A DNA stretch of 64,000 bases from positions 49,287,702-49,351,701 of the forward strand of contig OZ020307.1 in NCBI GenBank assembly GCA_963971305.1. Reading direction: 5' to 3'. Positions 1 through 10,430 of the stretch are shown piece by piece (positions within the stretch are counted from its first letter, which is position 1; every line of letters starts with the position of its first letter). The notes below the pieces were generated by a model. That model had not been told where the DNA came from. It saw only the letters and a list, made by a program, of their open reading frames with translations, and ran no database searches. This stretch comes from Arcuatula senhousia (lineage: Eukaryota > Mollusca > Bivalvia > Mytilida > Mytilidae). Position numbers and translations under genes: made by a program.

Positions 1-609
1 TCATTATTAATCAATATACCAATTTTCATGTAAATCAGAGCACTTTGAAATTTTGGCGGCCATCTTGGATTCAAAATGGCCGCCATTGTCAAATTTGAAT
101 TTTAGTTGTAGAATATTTCTCACAACATCATTATCCATCAATATAGCAATTTCAATGTTTATCTGAGCACTTTTAATTTTTTTTGGATTTTTGGGACCGA
201 AAAATCACATTTTCGTAAATAACGAGAAAACCGTAAATTTCGCGTCAAAATTTTCTTCATAAATATTGATGAGCTTCATTTGTTCTATTCACGTACAAAA
301 TCTCAGCCTCCTACTTGCCTATGTTACCAAGATATCGCAATGTCCTATATAATGACCTTTTCCTGTTTCAAAGGAAACGGCGGCCATTATGAAAATTCTA
401 AAAGCAGTTTGCAAAACTTCAGGTCACCCTTTATATGTTCCCAAAGTTTCATATTGATTGGGCAATGCATCTCTGAGAAAACGCGCGGACACCGTTCTAC
501 GGAAAGAAAAAAAAAGAAAAAAGAAGAAGAATAATAACTAGAATTGCCATTGCCAGCAATAGCAGATGTCGACCGTTGCCTTATCTTTTACGACATATTT
601 GACACTGTT

Positions 610-1390
610 GGCAGCCATTTTAATGATTTTTTAATATTTGACTCCATATTCCCACTCGCCATCCTTCAAACACCCTTAAATATCAAGTTTCGTTAAAATC
701 GGAGAATTTTCAATAATTACGGAAGTGACGGCCATTTTGAATTTTTTAGAATTTTTGAACTCGCCATCATTTGAAACTCCTAAATATAAAGTTTCGTTAA
801 AATCTGAGAATGTTCACTTTTACGGAAAATGGCGGCCATTTTGAATTTTTCGACATATCTGACCTCGCGTATCAACTCGCCATCCTTCATATTCCTTAAA
901 TATAAAGTTTCGTTAAAATCGAAGAATGTTCAATTTTTACGGGAAATGGCGGCCATTTTGAATTTTTTGAAATTTTTAAATCGGTCATCCTTCAAAACTT
1001 TTAAAAATAATATTTCGTTAAAAATTTGAAAAAAAAAAATTTTGGAAGTGGCGTCCATTTTGAATTTTTTGAACTTTTTTAACTCGCCATCCTTTGAAAC
1101 ACCTAAATATAAATTTTCGTGGAAATCGGAAAAGTTTTCATTTTTACAGTAAGTGGCGGCCATTTTGAATTGTTCGACATTTCTTACTCCGCATATGAAC
1201 TGGCCATCCTTCATATACCTTAAATATAAAGTTTCGTTAAAATCGGAGAATGTTCAATTTTTACGGGAAATGGCGGCCATTTTGAATTTTTCGACATTTT
1301 TTTCGTCACGCCTCAACTCGCCATCCTATAATATTGCGTAAAATAAATTTTTGTTTCAATCAGAAAACGCGACTTTTTTTACGTAAAATG
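610..1390. repeat. Minisatellite with ATGGCGGCCAT core, about 7 units of 103-119 bp
   Basis: Seven degenerate head-to-tail units share the order: ATGGCGGCCATTTTGAATTT, a variable T-rich stretch, ACTCGCCATCCTTC, AAATATAAAGTTTCGTTAAAAT, then a FREE 'cggagaatgttcaatttttacgg' type ending. Unit starts are near 610, 722, 825, 943, 1047, 1150 and 1269. Looser copies of the GGCGGCCAT core lie at 51-95 and 1386-1415. Open frames on both strands here are products of the repeat and not genes. Confidence 0.85.
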
Positions 1391-1531
1391 GCGGCCATCT
1401 TTGAAATGGCAGCCATCTTGGTTTCGAAAATTTCTACCGCAACAGATATCATGATCACGTATCATCATACCAAGTTTGGAACCGCAATATAAAACGGTTC
1501 TTTAGTTATGATGTGGACAATAATTGGCGAC

Positions 1532-1585
1532 AATAAGAATAATAAGAATAATAAGAATAATAAGAATAATAAGAATAATAATAAT
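1532..1585. repeat. Microsatellite (AATAAG/AAT)n
   Basis: The triplet-derived run aataagaataataagaat repeats without interruption. It lies directly upstream of the hairpin pair at 1614-1700. Confidence 0.9.
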
Positions 1586-1613
1586 GAAAAAAAATAAACG
1601 CGACAATAACAAT

Positions 1614-1700
1614 ATGTCTACCGAATAACTGCGTTTCGGTCGACATAATAAGAAACTGTACAAAAGCAATATGTCTCCCAAAACTTTGTTTGGGAGACAT
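1614..1700. repeat. Two tandem small hairpins of the ATGTC...GACAT family
   Basis: Hairpin 1 (1614-1646) has arms ATGTCTACCGAA and TTCGGTCGACAT with one mismatch. Hairpin 2 (1671-1700) has perfect 12-bp arms, ATGTCTCCCAAA and TTTGGGAGACAT, around a 6-nt loop. They are joined by a 24-nt spacer ending in GCAAT. Both are preceded by CAAT and followed by AATAA. The outer five base pairs are constant and the inner stem differs by paired changes; see also 6347-6454. Confidence 0.8.
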
Positions 1701-1746
1701 AATAATTATATATAATTATATATAATTATATATAATTATATATAAA
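1701..1746. repeat. AT microsatellite (ATAATTAT)n
   Basis: A run of ataattatat units follows hairpin 2 directly. No other signal is seen. Confidence 0.85.
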
Positions 1747-2029
1747 TATACAAATTAATGTGGTAAAAAACTTCTTTTGATAGTTTAGCCTTTATTATAT
1801 GTTGCAGCAAAAAAATAAATACACCATTGGATTAAGACATGTTTTTTCTAGAATCAAGTGTAAGATTATTTTGATAGAAGTTGTAATAAAATTGCAATCG
1901 GCCTGTAAACTTTTGAAGCGGACACGTTTTAAATTAGGTCATGGAAGCCATTATCCTCACCAGCACGACAGAAATATAGTAGGGGATTTCCCAGTTTTAA
2001 TCAACCAATTATATCTGAGAAAGATCCTT

Positions 2030-2229
2030 CACCCGGTGCAAGGTCAACAGCACCTGGTTTGACCCCTTGCAAGTTTACATCAATGTTATTTTTAGATATT
2101 CACCTGGTTAAACTCACTCATTTAACCTTTTCCTTCATTATACTTATAAAAGAAGTATCTAGAGAATATTCCGAAAGATAAACCCGGTGTGAGGTCAAGA
2201 GCACCCGGTTTGACCTCTTGGTATAAAAG
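2030..2229 (+). promoter_or_regulatory. Candidate TATA promoter with two inverted AGGTCA-type modules
   Basis: A perfect TATA box, TATAAAAG, sits at 2222-2229. Just upstream, at 2181-2220, is a module that reads acccggtg, then AGGTCA, a 13-nt spacer with a second acccggt, then TGACCT. A diverged second copy lies at 2030-2073. Inverted AGGTCA half-sites are the classic nuclear-receptor recognition core, so hormone- or NR-type control is an inference. An E-box-like CACGTG follows at about 2243. A strong donor (AG|GTAAGTG) at 2315/2316 fits a short noncoding first exon. No transcript evidence is available. Confidence 0.4.
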
Positions 2230-2452
2230 GCAATTGATATTTCACGTGGTCACTTTTATGTAAACTAGCCATCACAGAATTGATGTTTTCGGGATAGGTT
2301 TATCTGCTTTTTTAGGTAAGTGTTTGTCATCTTAAAGAACATAATTATACGTTATTGCATATTTGATATATATTTTAATTTTCAAACACTTCGATCTAGT
2401 TTTTATATATTTACAAAATGTTTTTATTAAACTTTATTTTATTAGTAAAATA

Positions 2453-2545
2453 GTTTGTATAAATACTTGATGAGTCTTGAATAGACGAAACGCACGTCAG
2501 GCGTAGCAAAATTTATTGTCTAGAACTTTGTTGTCATTTTTATTT
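2453..2545 (-). repeat. Dispersed repeat, 'agacgaaacgc' family
   Basis: This segment is the reverse complement of the stretch at 8836-8930, including the GACAACAAAGTTC, TTTTGCTACGCC and CGTTTCGTCTATTCAAGACT blocks. It lies inside the candidate intron 2316-3271. Confidence 0.7.
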
Positions 2546-3273
2546 GTACAAATACTTTTATCAATTATTACATTTCGAGATAAAAGGGAAATAAATTATC
2601 AATTACAATGTTATTGTAAGGATTCAAAAAGTTTCATCGCTTTTTCATCTGAATGCGCTGAGCGGAATTGACAATGTTTACACAATTTGCGAGAAACTTT
2701 TCGAATATCAAAATTGATGTAATATGTTTCGTTCAAAGCGGTTAAAAATTAGTAATATTTAACGGCAAAAATGAATGTAGGCCTTGTTCAAGTGAAAAAT
2801 CCCGGTAATAAAATGGTTAATTTCGGGCGTTCGGCGTGCGGGTGGGGAAAATTTCGTTATAATTTCCTCGACAACTACTGATCTTAAATCAAGATGCATA
2901 ATGTTTCGTGGAACTTTGGAAATACTTTTTATTAACATTTATAAAGTCTTTTGATCAATTTATAAGAAGTTAACCGGTTGAAATATTGCTCATATATGTT
3001 TTTTTTTTTAATTGCGGGATTGTGTTAAGTTTATGCTTTAAAATATAAAAAAAACAAATGTTACCGAAATATTTTTATATGAATTCATTCGACTATAGGC
3101 TGGAGCATTTTATCCTTATATTAAAACAGGTTTTCTTTTCAAAGGGATGTCGCAGATTTATACAAAGCTCGAGCTTTAACCATACAAATAACCGCATCCT
3201 TCTATGTAGCGGTTCAATAAGAAAAAATCAAAACATTGAGTCTAATTATTATTTTTATTTATTTATTGTAGAA

Positions 3274-3558
3274 ATGTACCTAAAAGCACTGAGGACAAAC
3301 AGTCAAGATTCGCGATACAGATTAAAGAAGTTTTTATATTCAGTTGATGGAAGTATGTGTAAAATTGGTCTTGTAGAAGTAAAAGAAGAACGCATCGACA
3401 CAAGAGGAAATCGACCATTGCAGGAATATTTTTTTACTCAACTAGGCCGTCAGACCGATTATATCATTTTAAAAAACCGGACATATGACTGTGTGAAAAT
3501 ATGGAAACTAAAACTTGTTCGGGGAAGCTTACCATTACCTTGTCTATGCACGCATTAA
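3274..3558 (+). CDS. Candidate 94-aa protein of unknown function (second exon)
   Basis: The reading frame starts with ATG two bases after a strong acceptor (polypyrimidine run then TTATTGTAG|AA at 3271/3272) and ends with TAA at 3556-3558. Together with the TATA box at 2222, the donor at 2316 and two AATAAA signals at 3736-3745, this gives a compact two-exon gene model with a noncoding first exon. The protein is basic (rich in Lys and Arg) and shows no signal peptide, transmembrane helix or domain that I recognise. The same frame is open upstream to 3058, which weakens the case that coding begins at the acceptor. It could be a chance ORF between repeats; conservation in other mussels is unknown. 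Confidence 0.3.
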   Translation: MYLKALRTNSQDSRYRLKKFLYSVDGSMCKIGLVEVKEERIDTRGNRPLQEYFFTQLGRQTDYIILKNRTYDCVKIWKLKLVRGSLPLPCLCTH

Positions 3559-3735
3559 AGAGAATGGACTCTGTTAACCTTCAACAAACGTAGATATTTC
3601 AATGACTTCGATCCATAGCATTTTTTACTTTTGTCAGCTTTTTTCCTGGTATATTGAAAGCCAAAAAAAGACAATAGTGAGATTCTTCATGTCTAAAGTA
3701 CTACACTTTTGTATATCAAAGATAAATGTCATATG

Positions 3736-3745
3736 AATAAATAAA
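3736..3745 (+). terminator. Double polyadenylation signal AATAAATAAA
   Basis: Two overlapping AATAAA hexamers lie about 180 nt after the stop codon of the candidate gene at 3274-3558. They are plausible cleavage/polyadenylation signals, but AATAAA is common in DNA this A-rich. Confidence 0.35.
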
Positions 3746-3839
3746 AACACTATATTAGTTGGAAGCTTTTATTTGTTATTGCATCATTCTTTTTATTATT
3801 TTATGGATTTTTTTCTTGACATCTGTCTTCTCTAATTGT

Positions 3840-5850
3840 TCATCTATTTTCAAGTCAATTTTTATACGACTGCAAAATTTTTGCGATCGTATAATGTTAT
3901 GGTGATGTCGTTGTCGTCTGTAGACATTTGGTTTCCGTGCTATAACTTGAGTAAATATTGACCAATTGTTATGAAATTTTGTTATAATGTTTGTTACCAC
4001 TACAGAAGGCTTGTATTTGGGGTTTGTGGCCCCTACCATTTTAGAGAAAGGGCCAAAAGGAGCTAAAACGGGTATATTGACAAAACTGTTGTAAAATGTT
4101 TATAATTCATTCGATTTGGAAAATTCTTTTTTTCTATTCCTCATTAAATTCTGTCAACTAAATAAGTCAATGGTTTTAATATTTATTGCACCGTTTCATT
4201 GCTACAGGGGGGGGGGGCAAAAGGGGACAAAACCCTAAAAATTGACTTTTTATACGATCGCAAATTTTTTGCGATCGTATAATGTTATCGCGATGTCGTT
4301 GTCGTTGTCGTCGTCGTCTGGGGATATTTGGTTTCAGTGCAATAACTTGAGTAAATATGGACCAATTGTTATGAAATTTTGATATGATGTTTGTAACCAC
4401 TAGAGGAAGGTTCCTAATGTATTTGGGGTTGGTGCCCTTACCGTTTTGAAAAAAGGGCCAAAAGGGGCTAAAATGGGTGTATTGACAAAACTGTTTTAGA
4501 ATGTTTATTATTCATTTGATTTAAAAAAAAAAATTATTGAATTCCTCATTAATTTCTGTCAACAAAATGTGTCAATGGTTTTGATGTTTATTGAAACGTT
4601 ACATTGCTACAGGGGGCCAAAGACGGACCACACCCAAAAATTCAACCTTTTTATTTGTGGTCCGATTTTCAAAATCTTTTTTTCATTGGAATCCTTGTGA
4701 AAATTTCTGCCTGCATTTTTCAATCAGATTTGCAATATCTCTTACTGTTTTTGAGATATAAGGGGTCGAAGGGGCAAAAACGCCATTTTTAACAGATGGT
4801 CAAGGCAAATGGTTTAACACAAGAAATTCAGCTGAAATGGGCCAGCCAATTGTTATGAAGTTTAAATATGATGATTATATACACTGAACGAAGCTTTTTA
4901 TTGCATTTGGGGTTTGTGGTCCTAACTTTAAAAAAAGGGCCAAAAGGGGCTTAATCTTGTCAAAAATGTCAATGAATATAGATATTTTTTTTCTATTAAA
5001 TGTTATTGTAAATAAATATGTGTCAAATATGCCTTTTAAGTCCACCATAGGTTGCATGTGTAAAAAAGCTTTGTAAGTCCACCATGGGCTACATGTGACC
5101 AAAGCAATAGACTATCCATATTGGGCCTCCAATGTACAGGGTTCAACTTTTTGCGGTCGTATCATGCTGCGCTCGGCGTAGCTTTTTATTTATTTGTGGT
5201 CCGATTTTGAAAATCTTTTTTTCATTGGAATCCTTTTGAAAATCCCTGCCTGTGTTTTTCCATCAGATTTGCAATATCTCCAACCATTTTCGAGAAATTA
5301 GGGGTCGAAGGGGAAAAACATCATTTTTATTGAAAGTTTGTCCAGGTAAAGAAAATTAGCTGTAGTGGACCCACCAATTGTTATGAATTTTTATGTGATG
5401 GTTATATCCACTCATGATATGGAAGGTTGGTATTGTATTTGTGCCCCCTACCGTTTTAGAAAAAAGGGCCAAAAGGGACTAAAACAGGTGCATTGACAAA
5501 ACTGTTGTAGAATGTTGTTTATCATTCATTCGATTTTGAATTTTTTTTGTTGAATTGCATATTGAATTCTGTCACCTAAATGTGTCCATGGTTTGAAAAT
5601 ATATTGCACCTTTATATTGCTGCAGGGGGGCAAAGATTTGCCACACTATAATATCAAACTTTTTATTTTTGGTATAATTTTCAAAATCACACTGTTAAAG
5701 TCAACCACAGGATGCATGTGTCAAAAAGCTTTATAAGTCCACCATGGGCTGCTTGTGACCAAAGCAATTGACTATCCATATTGGGCCTCAAATGTACAGG
5801 ATTTAACATGTTGCGGTCGTATCATGCTGCGCTCGGCGTAGCTTTTTATT
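3840..5850. repeat. Cluster of pearl-like decayed tandem repeats with 'GGGCCAAAAGGGGC' units
   Basis: Related units repeat at about 3863, 4251, 4620, 5150 and 5640. Each carries blocks such as ACCAATTGTTATGAA, AAAGGGCCAAAAGGGGCTAAAA and TATTGACAAAACTGTT. A near-perfect foldback, TATACGATCGCAAA/TTTGCGATCGTATA, lies at 4251-4281, with a decayed copy at 3863-3893. It is followed by a GTCGTTGTCGTCGTC microsatellite. The closing segment, TTGCGGTCGTATCATGCTGC...GTAGCTTTTTATT, occurs at about 5150-5190 and 5811-5850 and carries an inverted copy of the outer arm. No coding potential; the ORFs here are repeat-derived. Confidence 0.75.
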
Positions 5851-6300
5851 GAACTTGCTAGAATTCTTGCCTTGCCTGTAGGCGATGATGGTCTAATTTG
5901 TTTAACAAGTTATGGTACACCATTAAGGTATGCAGTTGCATAAGTATCAGTACAGATCAAAATCAAAAGTGTTTCATCTGTATGTTTCCATGGTTTCTAA
6001 AGCCACGATCGAATGACGAATAAAATCACTAATTCAGACAATACAACTAACACAAACACATTATACAACCGTCAAAACCGCAATCAGCAACATGAACTCA
6101 TGCCGAAGCGAGAATGAACTGGTCACGCAGGTAAAACTTTATTTACACTTATACTAAATAGCTGGGATATAAACTGAACAATATTTAGCTGCATTTCAGG
6201 TTATCTGAAATGGTAGCCATAAAACAGCGTATACATTTTAGTAGACCATACATAAATATTTAAAATAAATCAAAAACCCTTTGTATATTTATATACACGG
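5851..6300. other. No gene recognised
   Basis: AT-rich single-copy-looking DNA without a convincing exon. One weak donor-like AG|GTAAAA occurs near 6131 after an open stretch, but no partner exon is visible. Confidence 0.5.
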
Positions 6301-6310
6301 TCACACTTGT

Positions 6311-6454
6311 AATAATAAGAAAAATAAGAAACGGAGTAAAAACAATATGTCCCCGACGACACTTCGTGGTCGGGGACATAATAATAATAATAAGAAAAAT
6401 AAGAAACGGAGTAAAAACAATATGTCCCCGACGACACTTCGTGGTCGGGGACAT
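6311..6454. repeat. Direct 75-bp duplication of a hairpin unit (ATGTCCCCGAC family)
   Basis: Two identical units (6311-6379 and 6386-6454) each contain an A-rich leader ending GGAGTAAAAACAAT. Each then has a hairpin with 11-bp perfect arms, ATGTCCCCGAC/GTCGGGGACAT (6347-6379 and 6422-6454). The outer ATGTC/GACAT pairs and the CAAT leader are the same as at 1614-1700, while the inner stem is different but still pairs. The frames open on both strands here only reflect the repeat. Confidence 0.85.
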
Positions 6455-6599
6455 AATTATTGGTTTTATGAATTTTCGGCATTCAAAACACGAAAAAATA
6501 TTAATGTCTACCATCAAATCTTTGATAGTAAAAGCTCGATCCCCCAAAATAGGTTAGCTAGCCGTTAATTTGCATGATCTCGTATACTTAAAGAATGTA

Positions 6600-7030
6600 T
6601 CCCCATTGTTACGTTTGTAGTTTCGTTCGTTCGTGTCTTGTTGAGAAACTTCTATTAATATACTACATAGCAAGAGTTTTTTTTAACGAACACGGTTAGA
6701 ATTAAAAGCAATTTTAAAATAGTTCGGTTCAAACAACCAGAGCAAGCATGTTTTTGGAATATATAGCTTTCAGAAAGAGTGAAAAAAAAATTAAAAGCGA
6801 CACGGGCGTGGCATTTTTATATTTTATTTTAAAAATATTATTTGACGACTGTTTTGATAAGTTTTATAACGTTATCGTACTTCTTTCATAAAAAGTAACT
6901 TAAATCTACCGGTAAAACTTCATGAAAGTATAACAACCCCTTTTTCTGTGATCAACCAGATATGAAGTGGTGCAATTTATATAGATTTTTGTTCATATCC
7001 TGATGTATATGCGTAAAAAGATTTATGATT
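6600..7030. other. No gene recognised
   Basis: AT-rich intergenic or intronic sequence. No splice-bounded exon, repeat family or structured element was recognised. Confidence 0.5.
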
Positions 7031-7034
7031 GGCC

Positions 7035-7222
7035 TACTATGTTTATTGTCAGTAATCAGACTTTCCGTAATATAGACCTGACAATTCCTGCGGACGAGGG
7101 ACACACCCTATACTCAGCCATTAAGGGACGCTCTGTGGTATGAGCACTTACCTGATGTCAGAATCCCAGGACACTTGGTTTTTTTTACCGACAAGCTGGC
7201 CGCTGGCAGGGGCTCCCTTCCC
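7035..7222 (-). repeat. Fragment of the LINE 5'UTR family
   Basis: Read on the minus strand, this stretch aligns block by block with 22,020-22,200 and with the 5'UTR of the LINE (63,000 downward). Shared blocks include AGCTTGTCGGTAAAA, GGGATTCTGACATC, CACAGAGCG, CCCTCGTCCGC and TACGGAAA. Both ends are missing, so it is an old truncated copy. Confidence 0.75.
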
Positions 7223-7482
7223 TTAGGAGAACGTTTTGTATACGTTTTGTTTGTTCAACCCACTTATGATTAAATACTAAATATCTTCTGAAAAGCTGAC
7301 ATTTGTCAACCTCCGTTTGTTAAAATATCAAGTATCTTCAGAAAAGTTAAATTGCAATCGTCGACATTTTTGTATGCCCCGGGGTTGGAAAATTGTCATT
7401 TTTGTGTAGAATTTCGGAATAGATGGTCTTAAACATGCCTTAACCTTTTAACTGTATATAAATATAAATTATTAATCCGGAG

Positions 7483-7700
7483 CACCTGAGTTCACTCTTG
7501 TTTCGACTGGAGTTTGCGTTGTTGATTGACATTCAGTTATTTTGTGTTTCCATGTTTTACATGTTGTCTGTTTTTGTCCCGTTCTTGTTGGTGTTTACTA
7601 GTTTTGTCTCTGCCCTTTCGGACTTTTGACATTCGGATACCCCATTGGTACCTCTGCTTCTTTCCTACCCTTTTCAGACCAGAATATTTATTACTAAAAA
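7483..7700 (+). repeat. Retroelement 3'UTR-type fragment ('GGACTTTTGACATTCG' family)
   Basis: Shared blocks are GAGTTCACTCTTGTT, GCGTTGTTGATT, TTTTGTCT and CTTTCGGACTTTTGACATTCG. Inverted or direct copies occur at 32,590-32,790, 32,985-33,200, 36,285-36,440, 49,545-49,715, 56,535-56,730 and 57,884-58,035. At 33.2-33.5 kb the same sequence directly follows a reverse-transcriptase C-terminal fragment, so these copies are probably 5'-truncated 3' ends of one retroelement family. The open frame here is not a gene. Confidence 0.7.
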
Positions 7701-7722
7701 CTACCAGGCACCCCCTCCTCTA

Positions 7723-8373
7723 ATCGAATGGTCGTACCTTTTTGAAAAGAACGGTTATTTCTGACATGTTTTGTGATTTAACATCAACAGTTTGAAATCA
7801 AAGTACAAAACTGAGACAGGCAATCGTGAATATTGGACTTTCTAGCAAACCATTTCTTGCTTTTCTCTTTATCGTCAACATAGTGCCCAAATTTTAGATA
7901 AATTAAACTGGCTTCAAAATCTAACAATGTTGCTGTACTTATATGTAACCGTGTCCATGAATTGTTTACTCTGTCTTACCAGAAAAGTATTCAACTAAAT
8001 ATAGAGATGCGAACGACTTATATTATTGAAATTTTAAGTCAGAACTTTGCTGACTTTCCTCGTGTTCTTCCACGATAAATTCAAAATGTTATTTAATGCA
8101 CGTACATGACGGTCTTGTATCTTGAACTAATCTTTCATGTATATTCTTATATTGTGGAGAGGTCATTCCCAAGTATGCATTTACTTGTGTCGAATCAATT
8201 TTGTATAGTTTACAAATAAAATATGTTTAAACTAAAGTCTTGCAATCAAAAAATTAAAAGCGAAGTTTCAATATAATTTTTTTTATTTTTATGTTCTTCT
8301 TCATACTTTCCGGTATTGAAGATAGGACAGGGTTGAAAAGTATGATACACGCATGGCTTATTTATTAAACTGC
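7723..8373. other. No gene recognised
   Basis: AT-rich DNA without a splice-bounded exon or recognised repeat. Confidence 0.5.
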
Positions 8374-8622
8374 CACTGATACAGGTACATGTATATTAGC
8401 TACTGATACAGGTACATGTATATTAGGTACTGATACAGGTACATTTATATTAGCTACTGATACAGGTACATGTATATTAGCTACTGATACAGGTACATGT
8501 ATACTGGATACTGATACAGGTACATGTATATTACAATGTAGCTACTGATACAGGTACATGTATATTAGGTACTGATACAGGTACATGTATATTGGATACT
8601 GATACAGGTACATGTATATTAG
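8374..8622. repeat. 27-bp minisatellite, nine copies
   Basis: The unit ACTGATACAGGTACATGTAT plus TATTAG/GC repeats nine times with few substitutions. One 6-bp insertion enlarges the spacing near 8535. Each unit has the palindrome TACATGTA. Confidence 0.95.
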
Positions 8623-8835
8623 GTAATAAACATGTCATACGAATAACATCCTGTCTCCGCATGACTGCATTGTCATTCCAGGCGGGTCAATAATTCGTCT
8701 TCTATTGAAATCAGATTTCACAGCTGCAGTTGGCAAAGATGAATTTTTATTTTATGAAATGATTATTTTTACTTTAAATGCCTACAATTATTTTACCAAA
8801 TATAATAAAATAAGTATTTATTATTTAATTAGTAA

Positions 8836-8955
8836 TACAAATGACAACAAAGTTCCAGACAATAAATTTTGCTACGCCTCACGCGCGTTTCGTCTATTCA
8901 AGACTCATCAGAGGCGCTCTACCAAAAATATTGAAAATGCCAAACACTTGTTGTC
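8836..8955 (+). repeat. Dispersed repeat, 'agacgaaacgc' family, with TCATCAGAGGCGCTC core
   Basis: It matches 2453-2545 in inverse orientation and 10,034-10,110 in the same orientation. The blocks are CGTTTCGTCTATTCAAGACT, TCATCAGAGGCGCTCTACC, AAAAATATTGAAAATGCCAAA. A short piece recurs at 43,495-43,515. The family is not named here. Confidence 0.75.
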
Positions 8956-9147
8956 TGAAAAAAAAAGTGAAAAAGAGTGAATGCATATAAAAGAATATAC
9001 AATATATGCAAACTATATAAAGATTTTCAGTTTGTTTTTATAGATCAGAAACGTATCATTTGATAATGCTTAAACATTTATAGACCAACAGAAAACTGCA
9101 TTCAAAAGCTTAAAAATTACTTTAACCTGACATCAAAATTTAATTGC

Positions 9148-9366
9148 CGGTGTTCTATTGTAGATTTTCCCCCATGCCAGTTTTTCCGGGGGGGATCTGG
9201 ATCGATCCAGTTCCCCCCCCCCCCCGGAAGAATAGGATCGATCCAGTTTTTTCCCCTTAACAAGAAAAAAGCTCATTTCCCCCCTTACGATGTAATGTAA
9301 TTTCCATAGTTCAAACGATTTAGGGGAGAAAAACTGGCATGGGGGAAAACTGGCAATATAACACCG
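9148..9366. mobile_element. 219-bp foldback MITE with about 38-bp terminal inverted repeats
   Basis: The left end CGGTGTTCTATTG...TTTTCCCCCATGCCAGTTTTT is inverted at the right end as AAAAACTGGCATGGGGGAAAA...CAATATAACACCG. The interior has two GGATCGATCCAG palindromes and a long C run. No open frame is present. A target-site duplication is not clear. Confidence 0.7.
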
Positions 9367-10033
9367 TCATTACTTGGAGTTTGTCAGCTGCCTTCCGTCC
9401 ATTCAACTTTTCAAAAATCTCCGCTGAGACCGTTATGCAAAGCTTTTCTGACCTGTAACTTAGAATGTCTATAAAATACAGCTTGCATATCTTGCTCAGT
9501 GTTTACATGTCCATGTTGATACGTTTAATTCTTCTGGAACAACAAAATGACTGTGTTAAAACTTTAACGGCTTCCTGTAGTTAAGTTGTAATCTATTAGA
9601 TATTAAAACTACCTAGCAAAAAAGTACAACAACAACAAAAAATCAACAAATCTGTTATTTTCGTTCACTTGAAAAGGTTTCCTTTTAATGTGTTTTTCTC
9701 TTTAACCATATAGGGGAGGAACTCGTCTGTCCGTTCGTCCATATCTGTTTACATATATCTCAATATCGAAAATCCCTCTAAACCGCCTGGTGGATTTTAG
9801 TGAAACTTGACATGAAGATATGCATTAAGAAAAAAATATATTTCGATCGGATATCATTAAGGGTAGATAACATAACTGACTTTTTTTTTTCAATATAGAG
9901 TTTTAAAAGAATCATCAGTATACTTTTGTATTTCTTTTAAGGTATTACCTGTTGTTGTATGTAAACTGAAAATATATCTCTTGGCATTTTTTTCGAAAAT
10001 AAACGTTCTATTTTCTTGATCTTTTGTCCAATA
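9367..10033. other. No gene; one decayed pearl-like start
   Basis: At 9716-9835 there is a TGTCCGTTCGTCC stretch followed by text resembling the start of other pearl-like repeats. Nothing else is recognised. Confidence 0.45.
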
Positions 10034-10250
10034 AACACATATTTCGTCTATTAAAGACTCATCAAAGGCGCTCTACCAAAAATATTGGAAATGCCAAACA
10101 CTATATGATTATGAAGAGCATAGAACAATAAAACCAAAAATACCAAACTGGGGAACCAAATTATTACTAAGATGGTCAACCTATGTCGGGGGTAGGAAGA
10201 ATCTTTGGGCTTAGACAATTTTGAAATTTAAACGGAGATTTAATTTAAAG
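10034..10250 (+). repeat. Dispersed repeat with TCATCAAAGGCGCTC core and 'aaccaaatt' tail
   Basis: The first part repeats the core of 8836-8955. The second part, with blocks GGGAACCAAAT and ATGGTCAACCTATGTC, is shared with 36,445-36,530. Confidence 0.7.
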
Positions 10251-10383
10251 CTTTGATGTGTTCTCCAACACGGAGCGGGCTAACCACGGGAATTAAAATC
10301 TTTACGCCCAACTTTCTTATTGTCAATATATTTGTACAGTTGAAAAATATTTTTTACGGCAGAAAACTGTTACTCTCTTAATT

Positions 10384-10397
10384 GGGTGTGAATGTGT

Positions 10398-10429
<32 letters not shown>

Positions 10430-10430
10430 A
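10384..10430. repeat. (TG)n microsatellite
   Basis: A nearly pure GT/TG dinucleotide run with two single-base interruptions. Confidence 0.95.

Noticed and set aside
829..1341. Open frames on both strands (60-95 codons)
   Set aside because: They follow the minisatellite period and read the same repeated peptide (FLREMAAILNF); repeat artefact.
1506..1700. Minus-strand 64-codon frame
   Set aside because: It is a translation of the AATAAG microsatellite and the hairpins.
3776..4400. Two similar minus-strand frames (87 and 74 codons)
   Set aside because: Their similarity comes from the pearl-like tandem units at 3863 and 4251.
6260..6568. Several overlapping frames on both strands
   Set aside because: All read through the duplicated hairpin unit, giving repeated peptides; no codon bias or splice sites.
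7526..7723. 65-codon frame with a hydrophobic start
   Set aside because: It belongs to the dispersed retroelement 3'UTR repeat found at six or more places.
8374..8622. CRISPR-like regular repeats
   Set aside because: No unique spacers; a simple minisatellite in animal DNA.
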